Both the position numbers and the translations under genes were made by a program. A stretch of DNA of 64,000 bases, taken from the NCBI RefSeq assembly GCF_019457615.1, contig NZ_CP080414.1, forward strand, positions 556,501-620,500, written 5' to 3'. The notes under the pieces are model-generated. The model was given only the letters and a program-made list of their open reading frames with translations, was not told the DNA's origin and ran no database searches. The DNA comes from Shewanella zhangzhouensis (GTDB lineage: Bacteria > Pseudomonadota > Gammaproteobacteria > Enterobacterales > Shewanellaceae). Positions 1 to 7,689 of this stretch are shown here, one piece after another (positions within the stretch are counted from its first letter, which is position 1; each line of letters begins with the position of its first letter).

Positions 1-1
1 G

Positions 2-79
2 CTCAGCACCGCCGGGTTATCAGCCGACGCCCGTGCCTACATAGAAAACAGATTGACGCAGTTGGGAGATAGCCAATGA
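2..79 (+). CDS. mshN: MshN, C-terminal fragment
   Basis: Only the last 25 codons are inside the window, ending with residues YIENRLTQLGDSQ and a TGA that overlaps the mshE start codon as ATGA. The identification rests on position, because mshN (a TPR-containing MSHA biogenesis protein) normally precedes mshE, and on the frame being open to the window edge. The ATGA overlap implies translational coupling with mshE. The rest of the gene is outside the window. Confidence 0.6.
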   Translation, partial: LSTAGLSADARAYIENRLTQLGDSQ

Positions 80-1839
80 AACCAAAACTCAAGATGCGCC
101 TTGGGGATTTGCTGGTCTCGGAACAAATCATTGGTGAGGATCAGCTGACTGCTGCACTGGCTCAGCAAAAGAGCACCGGTCGTAAGTTGGGGCGGACCCT
201 GATTGATATGGGGTATATTGCCGAAGATCAGCTGCTTAAGTTCCTGTCCCAACAGCTGAATATTCCCTATCTCGATATCAGTCGCCGTCCTGTGCCTCCC
301 GCTGTGGTGAATCTGCTGCCAGAAGTGCAGGCCCGTCGCTACCGCGCCCTGGTGATTGAAGATAAGGGGGATGCGGTGGTGGTCGCCATGAGCGATCCGG
401 CGGATCTGCAGGCGCTGGATAACCTGGAAGTGCTGCTGGCACCCAAGCGCCTCGAGTTGGTGGTTGCCCCTGAAGCCCAGCTAATGCAGGCCTTTGACAA
501 CCTGTACCGGCGCACCGAGCAAATTGCCCAAATGGCCGGGCAGCTGGAAGAGGAATATGCCGCCGACGAGGCATTCGATCTGGCCGCGCTGACCGCCGGT
601 GACAGTGACAGTGAAACCACTGTCGTAAAACTGTTGCAGTCGATTTTCGAAGACGCAGTACAGATGCGGGCATCGGATATTCACATCGAACCCGGCGATA
701 AATCGCTGCGCATCCGTCAACGCGTGGATGGCCACCTGCAGGAAACCATACTTAACGAAGTCACCATAGCCGCAGCGCTGGTGCTTCGTCTCAAGCTGAT
801 GGCGGGATTGGATATTTCCGAAAAACGCCTGCCTCAGGACGGCCGTTTCCATATGGAAGTCAAAGGCCACAAAATCGACGTGCGTATTTCCACCATGCCC
901 ATTTACCACGGTGAGTCTGTGGTAATGCGTCTGCTTGACCAATCGGCCGGTTTGCTGACCCTGAATGAAACCGGTATGCCAGATGCGATTCTGCAGCGGG
1001 TACGTAAACAGATTAAGCGGCCCCACGGCATGCTGCTGGTGACAGGTCCTACGGGTAGCGGCAAAACCACCACCCTCTACGGCATCCTGAGTGAACTCAA
1101 TACGGCCGATCGCAAGATAATCACGGTGGAAGACCCGGTGGAATATCAGCTGCCCCGCATCAATCAGGTGCAGGTTAACCACAAGATTGGGCTGAATTTT
1201 TCCAATGTGCTGCGCACCACACTGCGTCAGGACCCAGACATCATCATGGTGGGGGAGATGCGTGACCACGAGACCGTGGAAATCGGATTGCGGGGCGCCC
1301 TGACGGGGCACTTTGTGCTTTCGACTCTGCACACCAACGACGCGGTCACCTCGGCACTGCGACTCCTGGACATGGGGGCAGCCAGTTATTTGGTGGCCAG
1401 TGCGCTGCGGGTCATCATTGCCCAGCGCCTGGTGCGACGCGTATGCCAAAACTGCGCCGTGGATTATCAATTGACCAGTCAGAATAAAGCTTGGCTAACC
1501 AGCGTCAGTAAGGGGATGGATTTTTCTCAGGCCCGTTTTCGCATGGGCACTGGCTGTCAAAGCTGCAGTGGTACAGGTTACCGTGGTCGTATCGGTATTT
1601 TCGAGCTGCTGGAGCTGGATGAGGCCATGGTGGATGCCATGCGCACCGGCAATCCTCAGGAATTTGCCCATGCCGCATATGCCAGTCCCAATTTTACCCC
1701 CTTGCTTATCTCGGCACTCAATTACCTGAAGCAGGGGATGACCACCATTGAAGAGGTCGCCAGGCTGGTGGAGGACGTCAGCGAAACCCAGATACCTCTG
1801 TCGCAGGAAATGGCCCAGTTTGATGGGGCGGGAGCCTGA
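76..1839 (+). CDS. mshE: MSHA pilus extension ATPase MshE (GspE/PilB family)
   Basis: Cytoplasmic hexameric ATPase that powers polymerisation of the MSHA type IV pilus. The N-terminus (about residues 9-66) carries two successive copies of the 24-residue pattern RLGxxL...LxxxLxxQ, the c-di-GMP-binding MshEN motif described for this family. The Walker A motif GPTGSGKT is at about residues 324-331. It is followed by an Asp-box-like VEDPVEYQ, a Walker B-like DPDIIMVGEMRD and a His-box-like LSTLHTND. Two CxxC pairs near residues 460 and 495 form the usual tetracysteine zinc site. At 587 residues it is a normal PilB/GspE size. It starts inside the end of mshN (ATGA) and is followed 2 nt later by mshG. 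The architecture predicts direct c-di-GMP control of pilus extension. Confidence 0.96.
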   Translation: MKPKLKMRLGDLLVSEQIIGEDQLTAALAQQKSTGRKLGRTLIDMGYIAEDQLLKFLSQQLNIPYLDISRRPVPPAVVNLLPEVQARRYRALVIEDKGDAVVVAMSDPADLQALDNLEVLLAPKRLELVVAPEAQLMQAFDNLYRRTEQIAQMAGQLEEEYAADEAFDLAALTAGDSDSETTVVKLLQSIFEDAVQMRASDIHIEPGDKSLRIRQRVDGHLQETILNEVTIAAALVLRLKLMAGLDISEKRLPQDGRFHMEVKGHKIDVRISTMPIYHGESVVMRLLDQSAGLLTLNETGMPDAILQRVRKQIKRPHGMLLVTGPTGSGKTTTLYGILSELNTADRKIITVEDPVEYQLPRINQVQVNHKIGLNFSNVLRTTLRQDPDIIMVGEMRDHETVEIGLRGALTGHFVLSTLHTNDAVTSALRLLDMGAASYLVASALRVIIAQRLVRRVCQNCAVDYQLTSQNKAWLTSVSKGMDFSQARFRMGTGCQSCSGTGYRGRIGIFELLELDEAMVDAMRTGNPQEFAHAAYASPNFTPLLISALNYLKQGMTTIEEVARLVEDVSETQIPLSQEMAQFDGAGA

Positions 1840-1841
1840 CG

Positions 1842-3062
1842 ATGCCTGTGTATAAGTATCGGGGGCGCAATGCCCAGGGACAGCAGGTAACGGGGGAGCT
1901 TGATGCCGCCTCCGAGAATGCGGCCGCCGATCAGCTGCTGTCGCGGGCGGTTATTCCGCTGGAATTTCGAGAAACCAAACCCCGGGGTGAAGGTGTCAGC
2001 GTATCCAGTTTGTTTCGCCGCCGGGTCAGCCTGGAAGAGTTACAGATTTTTACCCGGCAGATGTACTCCCTGACCCGCTCAGGGATCCCGATTCTCAGAG
2101 CCATTGCCGGGCTTAGTGAAACCACCCATTCCCAGCAAATGAAGCAGGCGCTGGATGATATTTCTGTGCAGCTGACCGCGGGTCGCCCCCTGTCATCGGC
2201 GATGAATCATCATCCCGAGGTGTTTGATGCCCTGTTTGTTTCCATGGTGCATGTGGGCGAAAACACGGGTAAGTTGGAAGATGTCTTTTTGCAGTTGTCG
2301 GGTTATCTCGAGCGCGAGCAGGAAACCCGTCGCCGCATCAAGTCAGCGGTCCGTTACCCCACCTTTGTGCTGATAGCCATCTCCCTGGCCATGGTGATTT
2401 TAAACATCATGGTGATCCCCAAATTTGCCGACATGTTTTCCCGCTTTGGCGCCGAGCTGCCCTGGGCGACCCGGATACTGATTGCCACATCCAACTTTTT
2501 TGTCAATTACTGGTGGCTGTTGGCACTGCTGGTGGTGGGGCTTGTGGGTGGTCTCGCCTATTGGCATAAAACGGAGCAGGGTGAAAAAAAATGGGATCAG
2601 TGGAAGCTGCACATGCCAGCCGTGGGCTCCATCATTGAACGCTCGACCCTGTCTCGCTACTGCCGCAGCTTCGCCATGATGATGGGCGCCGGTGTCCCTA
2701 TGACCCAGGCCCTGAGCTTGGTGGCCGACGCGGTGGATAACGCCTACATGCACGACAAGATTGTTGCCATGCGCCGCGGGATTGAGTCGGGCGAGTCCAT
2801 GTTGAGGGTTTCCAACCACAGCAAACTCTTTACCCCCCTGGTGCTGCAGATGGTGGCGGTGGGGGAAGAGACCGGACAGCTGGAACAGCTCCTCAACGAT
2901 GCCGCCGATTTTTATGAGGGCGAAGTGGATTACGACCTGAAAAATCTTACCGCCAAGCTTGAGCCCATTCTCATCGGAATCGTGGCCGGCATAGTGCTCA
3001 TTTTGGCGCTGGGTATTTACCTGCCCATGTGGGACATGCTCAACGTGGTCAAGGGAGGCTGA
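1842..3062 (+). CDS. mshG: MSHA pilus inner-membrane platform protein MshG (GspF/PilC family)
   Basis: Polytopic inner-membrane platform protein of the MSHA machine, working with the MshE ATPase to assemble pilin subunits. The sequence contains the duplicated T2SF domain: a first copy at about residues 65-190 with LEELQIFTRQMYSLTRSG, and a second at about 265-400 with RYCRSFAMMMGAGVPM. Three strongly hydrophobic segments lie near residues 170-190, 222-240 and 376-398. At 406 residues it matches PilC/GspF length. It starts 2 nt after the mshE stop, so both are on one message. Confidence 0.95.
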   Translation: MPVYKYRGRNAQGQQVTGELDAASENAAADQLLSRAVIPLEFRETKPRGEGVSVSSLFRRRVSLEELQIFTRQMYSLTRSGIPILRAIAGLSETTHSQQMKQALDDISVQLTAGRPLSSAMNHHPEVFDALFVSMVHVGENTGKLEDVFLQLSGYLEREQETRRRIKSAVRYPTFVLIAISLAMVILNIMVIPKFADMFSRFGAELPWATRILIATSNFFVNYWWLLALLVVGLVGGLAYWHKTEQGEKKWDQWKLHMPAVGSIIERSTLSRYCRSFAMMMGAGVPMTQALSLVADAVDNAYMHDKIVAMRRGIESGESMLRVSNHSKLFTPLVLQMVAVGEETGQLEQLLNDAADFYEGEVDYDLKNLTAKLEPILIGIVAGIVLILALGIYLPMWDMLNVVKGG

Positions 3063-3065
3063 ACC

Positions 3066-3557
3066 TTGTTACCACAGCGGGAAGCCGAAGGAGAACTGAT
3101 TGGTATCTATCGCCGTATGTTGGCGGTGATAGTAATGCTGTTACTGCTGGCTGTGGTGGGATTCAGGTATTTTTCCGGCTTGGAGTCCGTTGCATCCCAC
3201 AGCATGGTGATGGAACAGGGACGCCTGCAGAATCTTGTGTCAATGGCGCGCTCCAAATGGTTGGGGCAGGGGCGGGGTGAGATACTCAAATTGGAGTGGG
3301 AGCTGCTGGACAAAGATAAACCGGCTGCCCCTGTGCTTATTCATATGAGCGCTGCCGGCTGGCCGCAGCCGCCCCAAAGAGATGCCATCGGTTGCCGGGC
3401 ATTGTGGCAGCAGCTCCTGGGTTATGGCACTGAAGATTTAATCGATGTGTCTTTTGATACAGGCAGCGGCAGTTGCCAGTATTTGGGCGAAGCAGACAGT
3501 CTTATCAGCTACCATTTGGACACCGGAAAAGTGACCTTGGTCAACCATACTAATTAG
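3066..3557 (+). CDS. mshF: MSHA biogenesis protein MshF
   Basis: Small protein of 163 residues with one N-terminal transmembrane segment (about residues 18-36, rich in Val/Leu/Met) and a periplasmic remainder. The assignment comes from its fixed place between mshG and mshB in MSHA loci and from its size and topology. No catalytic motif is visible. The longest frame starts at a TTG 3 nt after the mshG stop. An internal ATG at 3117 would remove most of the cytoplasmic leader, so the true start is uncertain. The exact role in pilus assembly is not established. Confidence 0.75.
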   Translation: MLPQREAEGELIGIYRRMLAVIVMLLLLAVVGFRYFSGLESVASHSMVMEQGRLQNLVSMARSKWLGQGRGEILKLEWELLDKDKPAAPVLIHMSAAGWPQPPQRDAIGCRALWQQLLGYGTEDLIDVSFDTGSGSCQYLGEADSLISYHLDTGKVTLVNHTN

Positions 3558-3627
3558 CTGTTATATATGAGACTTTTCAAGATGAATTTAGCTGCTACAA
3601 TGGGAAAATGGACGATTGGGGGCACCT

Positions 3628-4233
3628 ATGAAAGCTAAACAGCAGGGATTTTCACTGATTGAGTTGGTGATAGTCATAGTTATCCTTGGGCTATTGGCGG
3701 CGACCGCTATACCCAGATTTCTGAACATCACCGACGAAGCAGAAGCGGCCAGCGTGGATGCGGTGAGCGGTGGTTTGGTTACGGCGGTAAGTTTCGTGCG
3801 CGCCCAATGGGAAATCGATGGCCGCAACAACGACTACGTGTTGCTGGATGGCTCCCAAATAGGGCTCGACAAACGCTTTGGTTACCCCACCGGCGACAAT
3901 AATGTATCTGCCACTGATATGACAGATGCCACCTGCCAGCAGGTATTTAATCTGATTTTGCAAAGCACGCCCCGTAACGTGCTTTATACCCAGGACGCCC
4001 GTAAGCAACGTTATACCGTGAGGGTAATCGGTGGCGCAGGTGGCAGCAGCAACGATCTCAATGGTCAAACGGTTAATGGCCTGGATTTATGCGTGTACCA
4101 TCAGGTGTCATCTTTGAACCTGGACCCCAATACCGGCATTGCCACCCCGGTACCGGACCTGACCACGTCAGGCGCCTCCGGCATTACTTATAATCCGGGT
4201 ACCGGCAAGGTGCTCAGCTTCACCAACCCCTGA
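3628..4233 (+). CDS. mshB: MSHA minor pilin MshB
   Basis: Type IV prepilin of about 201 residues. It begins MKAKQQG|FSLIELVIVIVILG, with a prepilin peptidase site after Gly7, Phe+1, Glu+5 and the hydrophobic helix that anchors the subunit before assembly. The ATG at 3628 is chosen over an upstream in-frame TTG at 3616 because it gives the canonical short leader. The C-terminal half has two Cys residues (TCQQVFN and GLDLCVYH) that could form the pilin disulfide loop. It lies between mshF and mshA, the conserved position of mshB. Confidence 0.9.
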   Translation: MKAKQQGFSLIELVIVIVILGLLAATAIPRFLNITDEAEAASVDAVSGGLVTAVSFVRAQWEIDGRNNDYVLLDGSQIGLDKRFGYPTGDNNVSATDMTDATCQQVFNLILQSTPRNVLYTQDARKQRYTVRVIGGAGGSSNDLNGQTVNGLDLCVYHQVSSLNLDPNTGIATPVPDLTTSGASGITYNPGTGKVLSFTNP

Positions 4234-4271
4234 ATATCAGGCAAATTAATTTCACAGAAAGGTAAGAAAGC

Positions 4272-4778
4272 ATGAAAAAACAGCAAGGTTTTACCCTGAT
4301 TGAGCTGGTGGTGGTGATCATCATTTTGGGCATTCTGGCTGTGACTGCGGCACCCAAATTTATTAATCTGCAAGCCGATGCACGTAAGTCAACTGTGGAG
4401 GGTGTTAAAGCCGCCCTGCAAGGCGCCAACACATTGATTTATTCCAAGGCTGCGCTTGCAGGAAAAGAGAAAGCAGCTGGCGAAACTGTCACTATTAGTA
4501 CAGGTGTTACAGTAACCACAGATTTTGGATATTTGGATAGTGCGACTGATTCAGCTACGGTCAAAGCTAATCTTGAAAAAGCGATGGATATGACTTTTGA
4601 AGCCATTACAGATGCTGGAACTGTTGCGACCGGTGATTACGGTGTTATTTGGGTGAGCGATAGTTCATTCATCATTATGCCCAAGGGTAAAAAGAGTACT
4701 GATTCATGTCTTTTAAATTATACCCCTGCGACGGCTACGACAGCGCCAAACTACGTTTTGATAGTAACCGATTGTTAA
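4272..4778 (+). CDS. mshA: MSHA major pilin MshA, first copy
   Basis: Major pilin subunit of the mannose-sensitive haemagglutinin-type pilus. The leader MKKQQG| precedes FTLIELVVVIIILGILAV with Glu+5. The mature N-terminal helix is followed by a variable 110-residue head with two C-terminal cysteines (DSCLLNYTP and VTDC), consistent with a D-region disulfide. It has 168 residues and a ribosome site AAGGTAAG just upstream. It shares an almost identical first 35 residues with the next gene, but the head domains diverge. The head-coding part looks less GC-rich than the rest of the operon, as expected for a fast-evolving surface protein. Confidence 0.92.
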   Translation: MKKQQGFTLIELVVVIIILGILAVTAAPKFINLQADARKSTVEGVKAALQGANTLIYSKAALAGKEKAAGETVTISTGVTVTTDFGYLDSATDSATVKANLEKAMDMTFEAITDAGTVATGDYGVIWVSDSSFIIMPKGKKSTDSCLLNYTPATATTAPNYVLIVTDC

Positions 4779-4790
4779 AAGGTGAATTTG

Positions 4791-5300
4791 ATGAAGAGAC
4801 AACAAGGTTTTACCCTGATTGAGTTGGTGGTGGTGATCATCATCCTGGGGATTCTGGCAGTGACCGCAGCGCCTAAATTTATCAATTTGCAATCTGATGC
4901 GAGGCTCTCAGCTCTTAACGGTCTAAAGGCCTCCATCCAGGGTGCAAATTCGCTGGTATATTCCAAGGCCGCACTCCAGGGCGTAGAGACCAAAGATGGT
5001 GGCACTACAGCTAACATCGATCTTAATGGCGATGGCACTGCGGATATTGTGGGTGTTTACGGCTACGTGAAGGCCACAAAAGCAGACATGGAGAAAGTGT
5101 TGGAGTCCAAGTTTGATGCGGGCACTTCTCCAACTGTTACCGGCTCTAATGACTGGATTATTGATGCTACAACAGCAGCAGGCACTGCGACTTTCTGGCA
5201 ACGTGGCGCACCTGATACATGTAAGTTTTCTTACACTCCACCTGCAGCTGCTGGTGGCCAGCCAACCTTCTCCGCGTTACCCACAGCGAGTGGTTGCTAA
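4791..5300 (+). CDS. mshA: MSHA major pilin MshA, second tandem copy
   Basis: Second MshA-type prepilin, starting MKRQQG|FTLIELVVVIIILGIL. The ATG at 4791 is chosen over the in-frame GTG at 4782 because it gives the family's 6-residue leader. Like copy 1 it ends with a cysteine pair (DTCKFSYTPP and ASGC). It is separated from copy 1 by 12 nt, so both are on one transcript, which probably ends at the strong hairpin immediately downstream. The N-terminal helix is conserved between copies while the exposed globular domain differs. The copies could assemble mixed or alternative fibres; which is dominant cannot be told from sequence. Confidence 0.9.
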   Translation: MKRQQGFTLIELVVVIIILGILAVTAAPKFINLQSDARLSALNGLKASIQGANSLVYSKAALQGVETKDGGTTANIDLNGDGTADIVGVYGYVKATKADMEKVLESKFDAGTSPTVTGSNDWIIDATTAAGTATFWQRGAPDTCKFSYTPPAAAGGQPTFSALPTASGC

Positions 5301-5302
5301 TT

Positions 5303-5339
5303 GAAACTAAAAGGCCTGCTTCGCAGGCCTTTTAGTTTC
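5303..5339 (+). terminator. Perfect 17-bp hairpin after the mshA pair
   Basis: Arms at 5303-5319 and 5323-5339 are perfectly complementary around a TTC loop. The GC-rich core is flanked by an A-run and a T-run, so it can act as a terminator or 3' stabiliser. It begins 3 nt after the second mshA stop and separates the pilin genes from mshC-Q. It probably lets major pilin mRNA exceed that of downstream minor components. Confidence 0.85.
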
Positions 5340-5423
5340 AGGTATATAGTCAAGGTCTGAAATTTGCCTTATGGCACAAGTTGTTGGAAACTTGGATGAC
5401 CTAGTATTGCAGGTGAGCGCTGG

Positions 5424-5915
5424 ATGCAGTCACGTCATTCTCTATCGCGTGGTTTTACCCTGATTGAGCTTGTTACCACCATCATCCTGATAGGGATTCT
5501 GGCGGTGGTGGCCATTCCTCGCCTGTTATCTGCTTCTTCCTACAGTGCCTACTCCCTTCGCAATGAATTTATGGCTGAGCTGCGTAAGGCGCAGCTCTTC
5601 GCCATGAATAATACCGATCTCTGTATTCGCGTGTCCGTATCCAGCAGCCAGGGGTACCGCATCGAACGTTATCAAGATCGCACCGCCAATCAATGTTCCG
5701 GAGCTCAGGACACCGCCCATGAGCAGCCCTGGCAGGGATTTCAGGGCGGTAGTGAGCTGGCGCTGCTTGCCGGTGGAACCCGCAGTTTTAATCTGGATTT
5801 TGATACCCTCGGCCGACTCCCCACCACGGGCTGCAGCGGCGACTGTATCCTGGCTATCGCCGACGAAACCCTGGTGCTGGCGATAGAATCCGAGGGGTAT
5901 ATTCATGCCCGTTAG
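5424..5915 (+). CDS. mshC: MSHA minor pilin MshC
   Basis: Prepilin-like protein of 163 residues with leader MQSRHSLSRG| and FTLIELVTTIILIGILAV (Glu+5). The head has several cysteines. It follows the mshA terminator after about 85 nt, so it needs readthrough or its own promoter in that gap. It overlaps mshD by 11 nt. In MSHA systems MshC belongs to the minor pilin set thought to prime fibre assembly. The name is based on order and on the pilin N-terminus. Confidence 0.88.
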   Translation: MQSRHSLSRGFTLIELVTTIILIGILAVVAIPRLLSASSYSAYSLRNEFMAELRKAQLFAMNNTDLCIRVSVSSSQGYRIERYQDRTANQCSGAQDTAHEQPWQGFQGGSELALLAGGTRSFNLDFDTLGRLPTTGCSGDCILAIADETLVLAIESEGYIHAR

Positions 5916-6432
5916 TCTCAGCAATGTGCCAGTGTTATCCAAACGCACAGCGGGATTTACCCTGGTAGAGCTGGTGGTTGGCATGTTGGTGCTGGCCATT
6001 GCACTGGTATTGCTGTCCAGCATGCTTTTTCCCCAGGCAGACCGGGCGGCAATGACGCTGCAGCGGGTAAGAAGTGCTGAGTTGGCACAGTCGGTGCTCA
6101 ATGAGATCTGGGGCAAAAGGTACGATGAACACAGCAATATCAATGGCGGCGTGCCGGCCTGTGGCTCGCCCTCAGCCTTGGCCTGCAGCACTCAAATGGG
6201 GCCGGAGGGGGAAGGGCGTAATGATTTCGATGATGTGGATGACTACCATGGATTGAATGAATCCCAGTTTATGCTGAACTCCAGCCAGCGCTATATCGAC
6301 CGTTACCCCGGCTTCAAACTGGCCGTGGAGGTCAGCAGTTCGGCCCCTGAAGTGAATAAACTTATCGCCATTCATGTCACTACACCTCAAGGCGAAGTGA
6401 TCACTTACCATGCCGTGAGGAGCAACTACTGA
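5905..6432 (+). CDS. mshD: MSHA minor pilin MshD
   Basis: Prepilin of 175 residues with a longer leader (MPVSLSNVPVLSKRTAG|) followed by FTLVELVVGMLVLAIALV and Glu+5. It corresponds to the GspI/PilV-like minor pseudopilin position. It starts inside the 3' end of mshC and its stop overlaps the mshO start by one base, so translation is likely coupled. Two cysteines (PACGSPSALACS) are close together in the mid-region. Confidence 0.87.
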   Translation: MPVSLSNVPVLSKRTAGFTLVELVVGMLVLAIALVLLSSMLFPQADRAAMTLQRVRSAELAQSVLNEIWGKRYDEHSNINGGVPACGSPSALACSTQMGPEGEGRNDFDDVDDYHGLNESQFMLNSSQRYIDRYPGFKLAVEVSSSAPEVNKLIAIHVTTPQGEVITYHAVRSNY

Positions 6433-7280
6433 TGCGCCGCGCTGCGATTGGGCCAAGCGCCCGGGGGTTCACCCTGGTGGAACTGGTCACCGTGATCCTG
6501 GTGCTGGGGGTATTGGCCGTGGGGGTGAGCAGCTTCATCATCTTCGGCACCCGCATCTTTATCGAGTCATCGGCCGTTGAGCAGGTGACGGGTGAGAGCC
6601 GGTATGCCATCGAACGCCTCACCCGTGATATTCGCCGCGCGCTTCCCGGCAGCTTGAGGCTTGGTGCCGGCAGCGATGGCACCGATAGCTGGCAATGTCT
6701 CGAAATGGTGCCTATTGCAGCGAGCACCAGCTATTTGACATTGGCCATATCACCAGATGCTGCGGCGCAGCAGGCCAAGGTGATGCGCGATGGTGCCAAT
6801 ACCGGCATTACCGCCGGGCAAATGGCCCACGTTTACCCCCTGATGGCGACAGATGTTTACCCACTGGCGACGGGTGATACCGGCAAGCGTTTTGCCGTGA
6901 AGTCGGTGATAGACGGCGTCGATTCGCTGGAGCTGAGTTTTGATAAGCCGGTACGCTTCAGCCAGGGGTCGCCGAGCCGCCGTATATACTTCAGTCAGGA
7001 TGTGGTGAGTTATTGTTTTATCGAGCAGCTGACCAGTCACAATATCAGCCTGTGGCGCTTCAGTGGCTATGGTCTCAGTGCGGTGCAACCCGATGTGCCT
7101 GCCATGAAGCTTGCGGGACGTTCGGCACTGATGGCAAACGCGGTGACTACGCCTGCGCCCATCGCACTGCAGGCTTCCACCCTGATAAACAATGCCATGG
7201 TACAGCTGGACGTGGGCTTTGCTGTAAACGGCGAAATCTTCCAATATCAACATCAGGTACATACAGCCAATGTCCCCTAA
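6432..7280 (+). CDS. mshO: MSHA minor pilin MshO
   Basis: Large prepilin-like protein of 282 residues with leader MRRAAIGPSARG| and FTLVELVTVILVLGVLAVG. Its size and order resemble GspJ/PilW-type minor pseudopilins. It overlaps mshD by one base and mshP by 11 nt. The long C-terminal periplasmic part has no recognised enzymatic motif. It probably belongs to the tip or priming complex with MshB, C, D and P, inferred from family knowledge of type IV pili. Confidence 0.87.
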   Translation: MRRAAIGPSARGFTLVELVTVILVLGVLAVGVSSFIIFGTRIFIESSAVEQVTGESRYAIERLTRDIRRALPGSLRLGAGSDGTDSWQCLEMVPIAASTSYLTLAISPDAAAQQAKVMRDGANTGITAGQMAHVYPLMATDVYPLATGDTGKRFAVKSVIDGVDSLELSFDKPVRFSQGSPSRRIYFSQDVVSYCFIEQLTSHNISLWRFSGYGLSAVQPDVPAMKLAGRSALMANAVTTPAPIALQASTLINNAMVQLDVGFAVNGEIFQYQHQVHTANVP

Positions 7281-7689
7281 TTTCCCTATGCGTTCCAGGC
7301 AGCGAGGCAGTGTGCTCATCGTAGGGATCTTTGTGATCACTGTGATGTTTTTGCTCGCGGCGGCGCTTATCCGCATGGTCAGCGATGCCGATGAAGCCTT
7401 GACACTGGAAGTGTGGGGTGCTCGGGCACTGGCTTCAGCCAACAGCGGCGCCGATGCGGCCATGGCGAAGCTGTTCCCCATCAGTGGCGGCGCACCTGTG
7501 TGCAACAGCAGCGACAGTTGGACGCCGCCTGCGGTGGTGGGGTTTCATGGTTGTGTGGTGAATCTGTCCTGCAATAGTTTCAGTGCCGAAGGGGTGACTC
7601 AGTATCTCGTTGTCAGCCGTGCATTCTGCGAAAGTGGTGACCTGAGAGTAAGCCGTAGCGTGGAGGTCAGTGCCCGTGCCATACCTTAG
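7270..7689 (+). CDS. mshP: MSHA biogenesis protein MshP (PilX-like)
   Basis: 139-residue protein with an N-terminal hydrophobic helix (GSVLIVGIFVITVMFLLAAALI) preceded by a basic stretch RSRQRG. It has a prepilin-like Gly before the helix but Ser+1 and no Glu+5, typical of the PilX/GspK-like class rather than a standard pilin. Starts at 7270 or 7288 are both possible; the second gives a shorter leader, MRSRQRG. It overlaps mshO (11 nt) and mshQ (20 nt). Confidence 0.82.
   Translation: MSPNFPMRSRQRGSVLIVGIFVITVMFLLAAALIRMVSDADEALTLEVWGARALASANSGADAAMAKLFPISGGAPVCNSSDSWTPPAVVGFHGCVVNLSCNSFSAEGVTQYLVVSRAFCESGDLRVSRSVEVSARAIP

Noticed and set aside
481..1470. Long antisense open frame (329 codons) over mshE
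   Set aside because: Shadow of the mshE coding bias. The sense frame has full family motifs.
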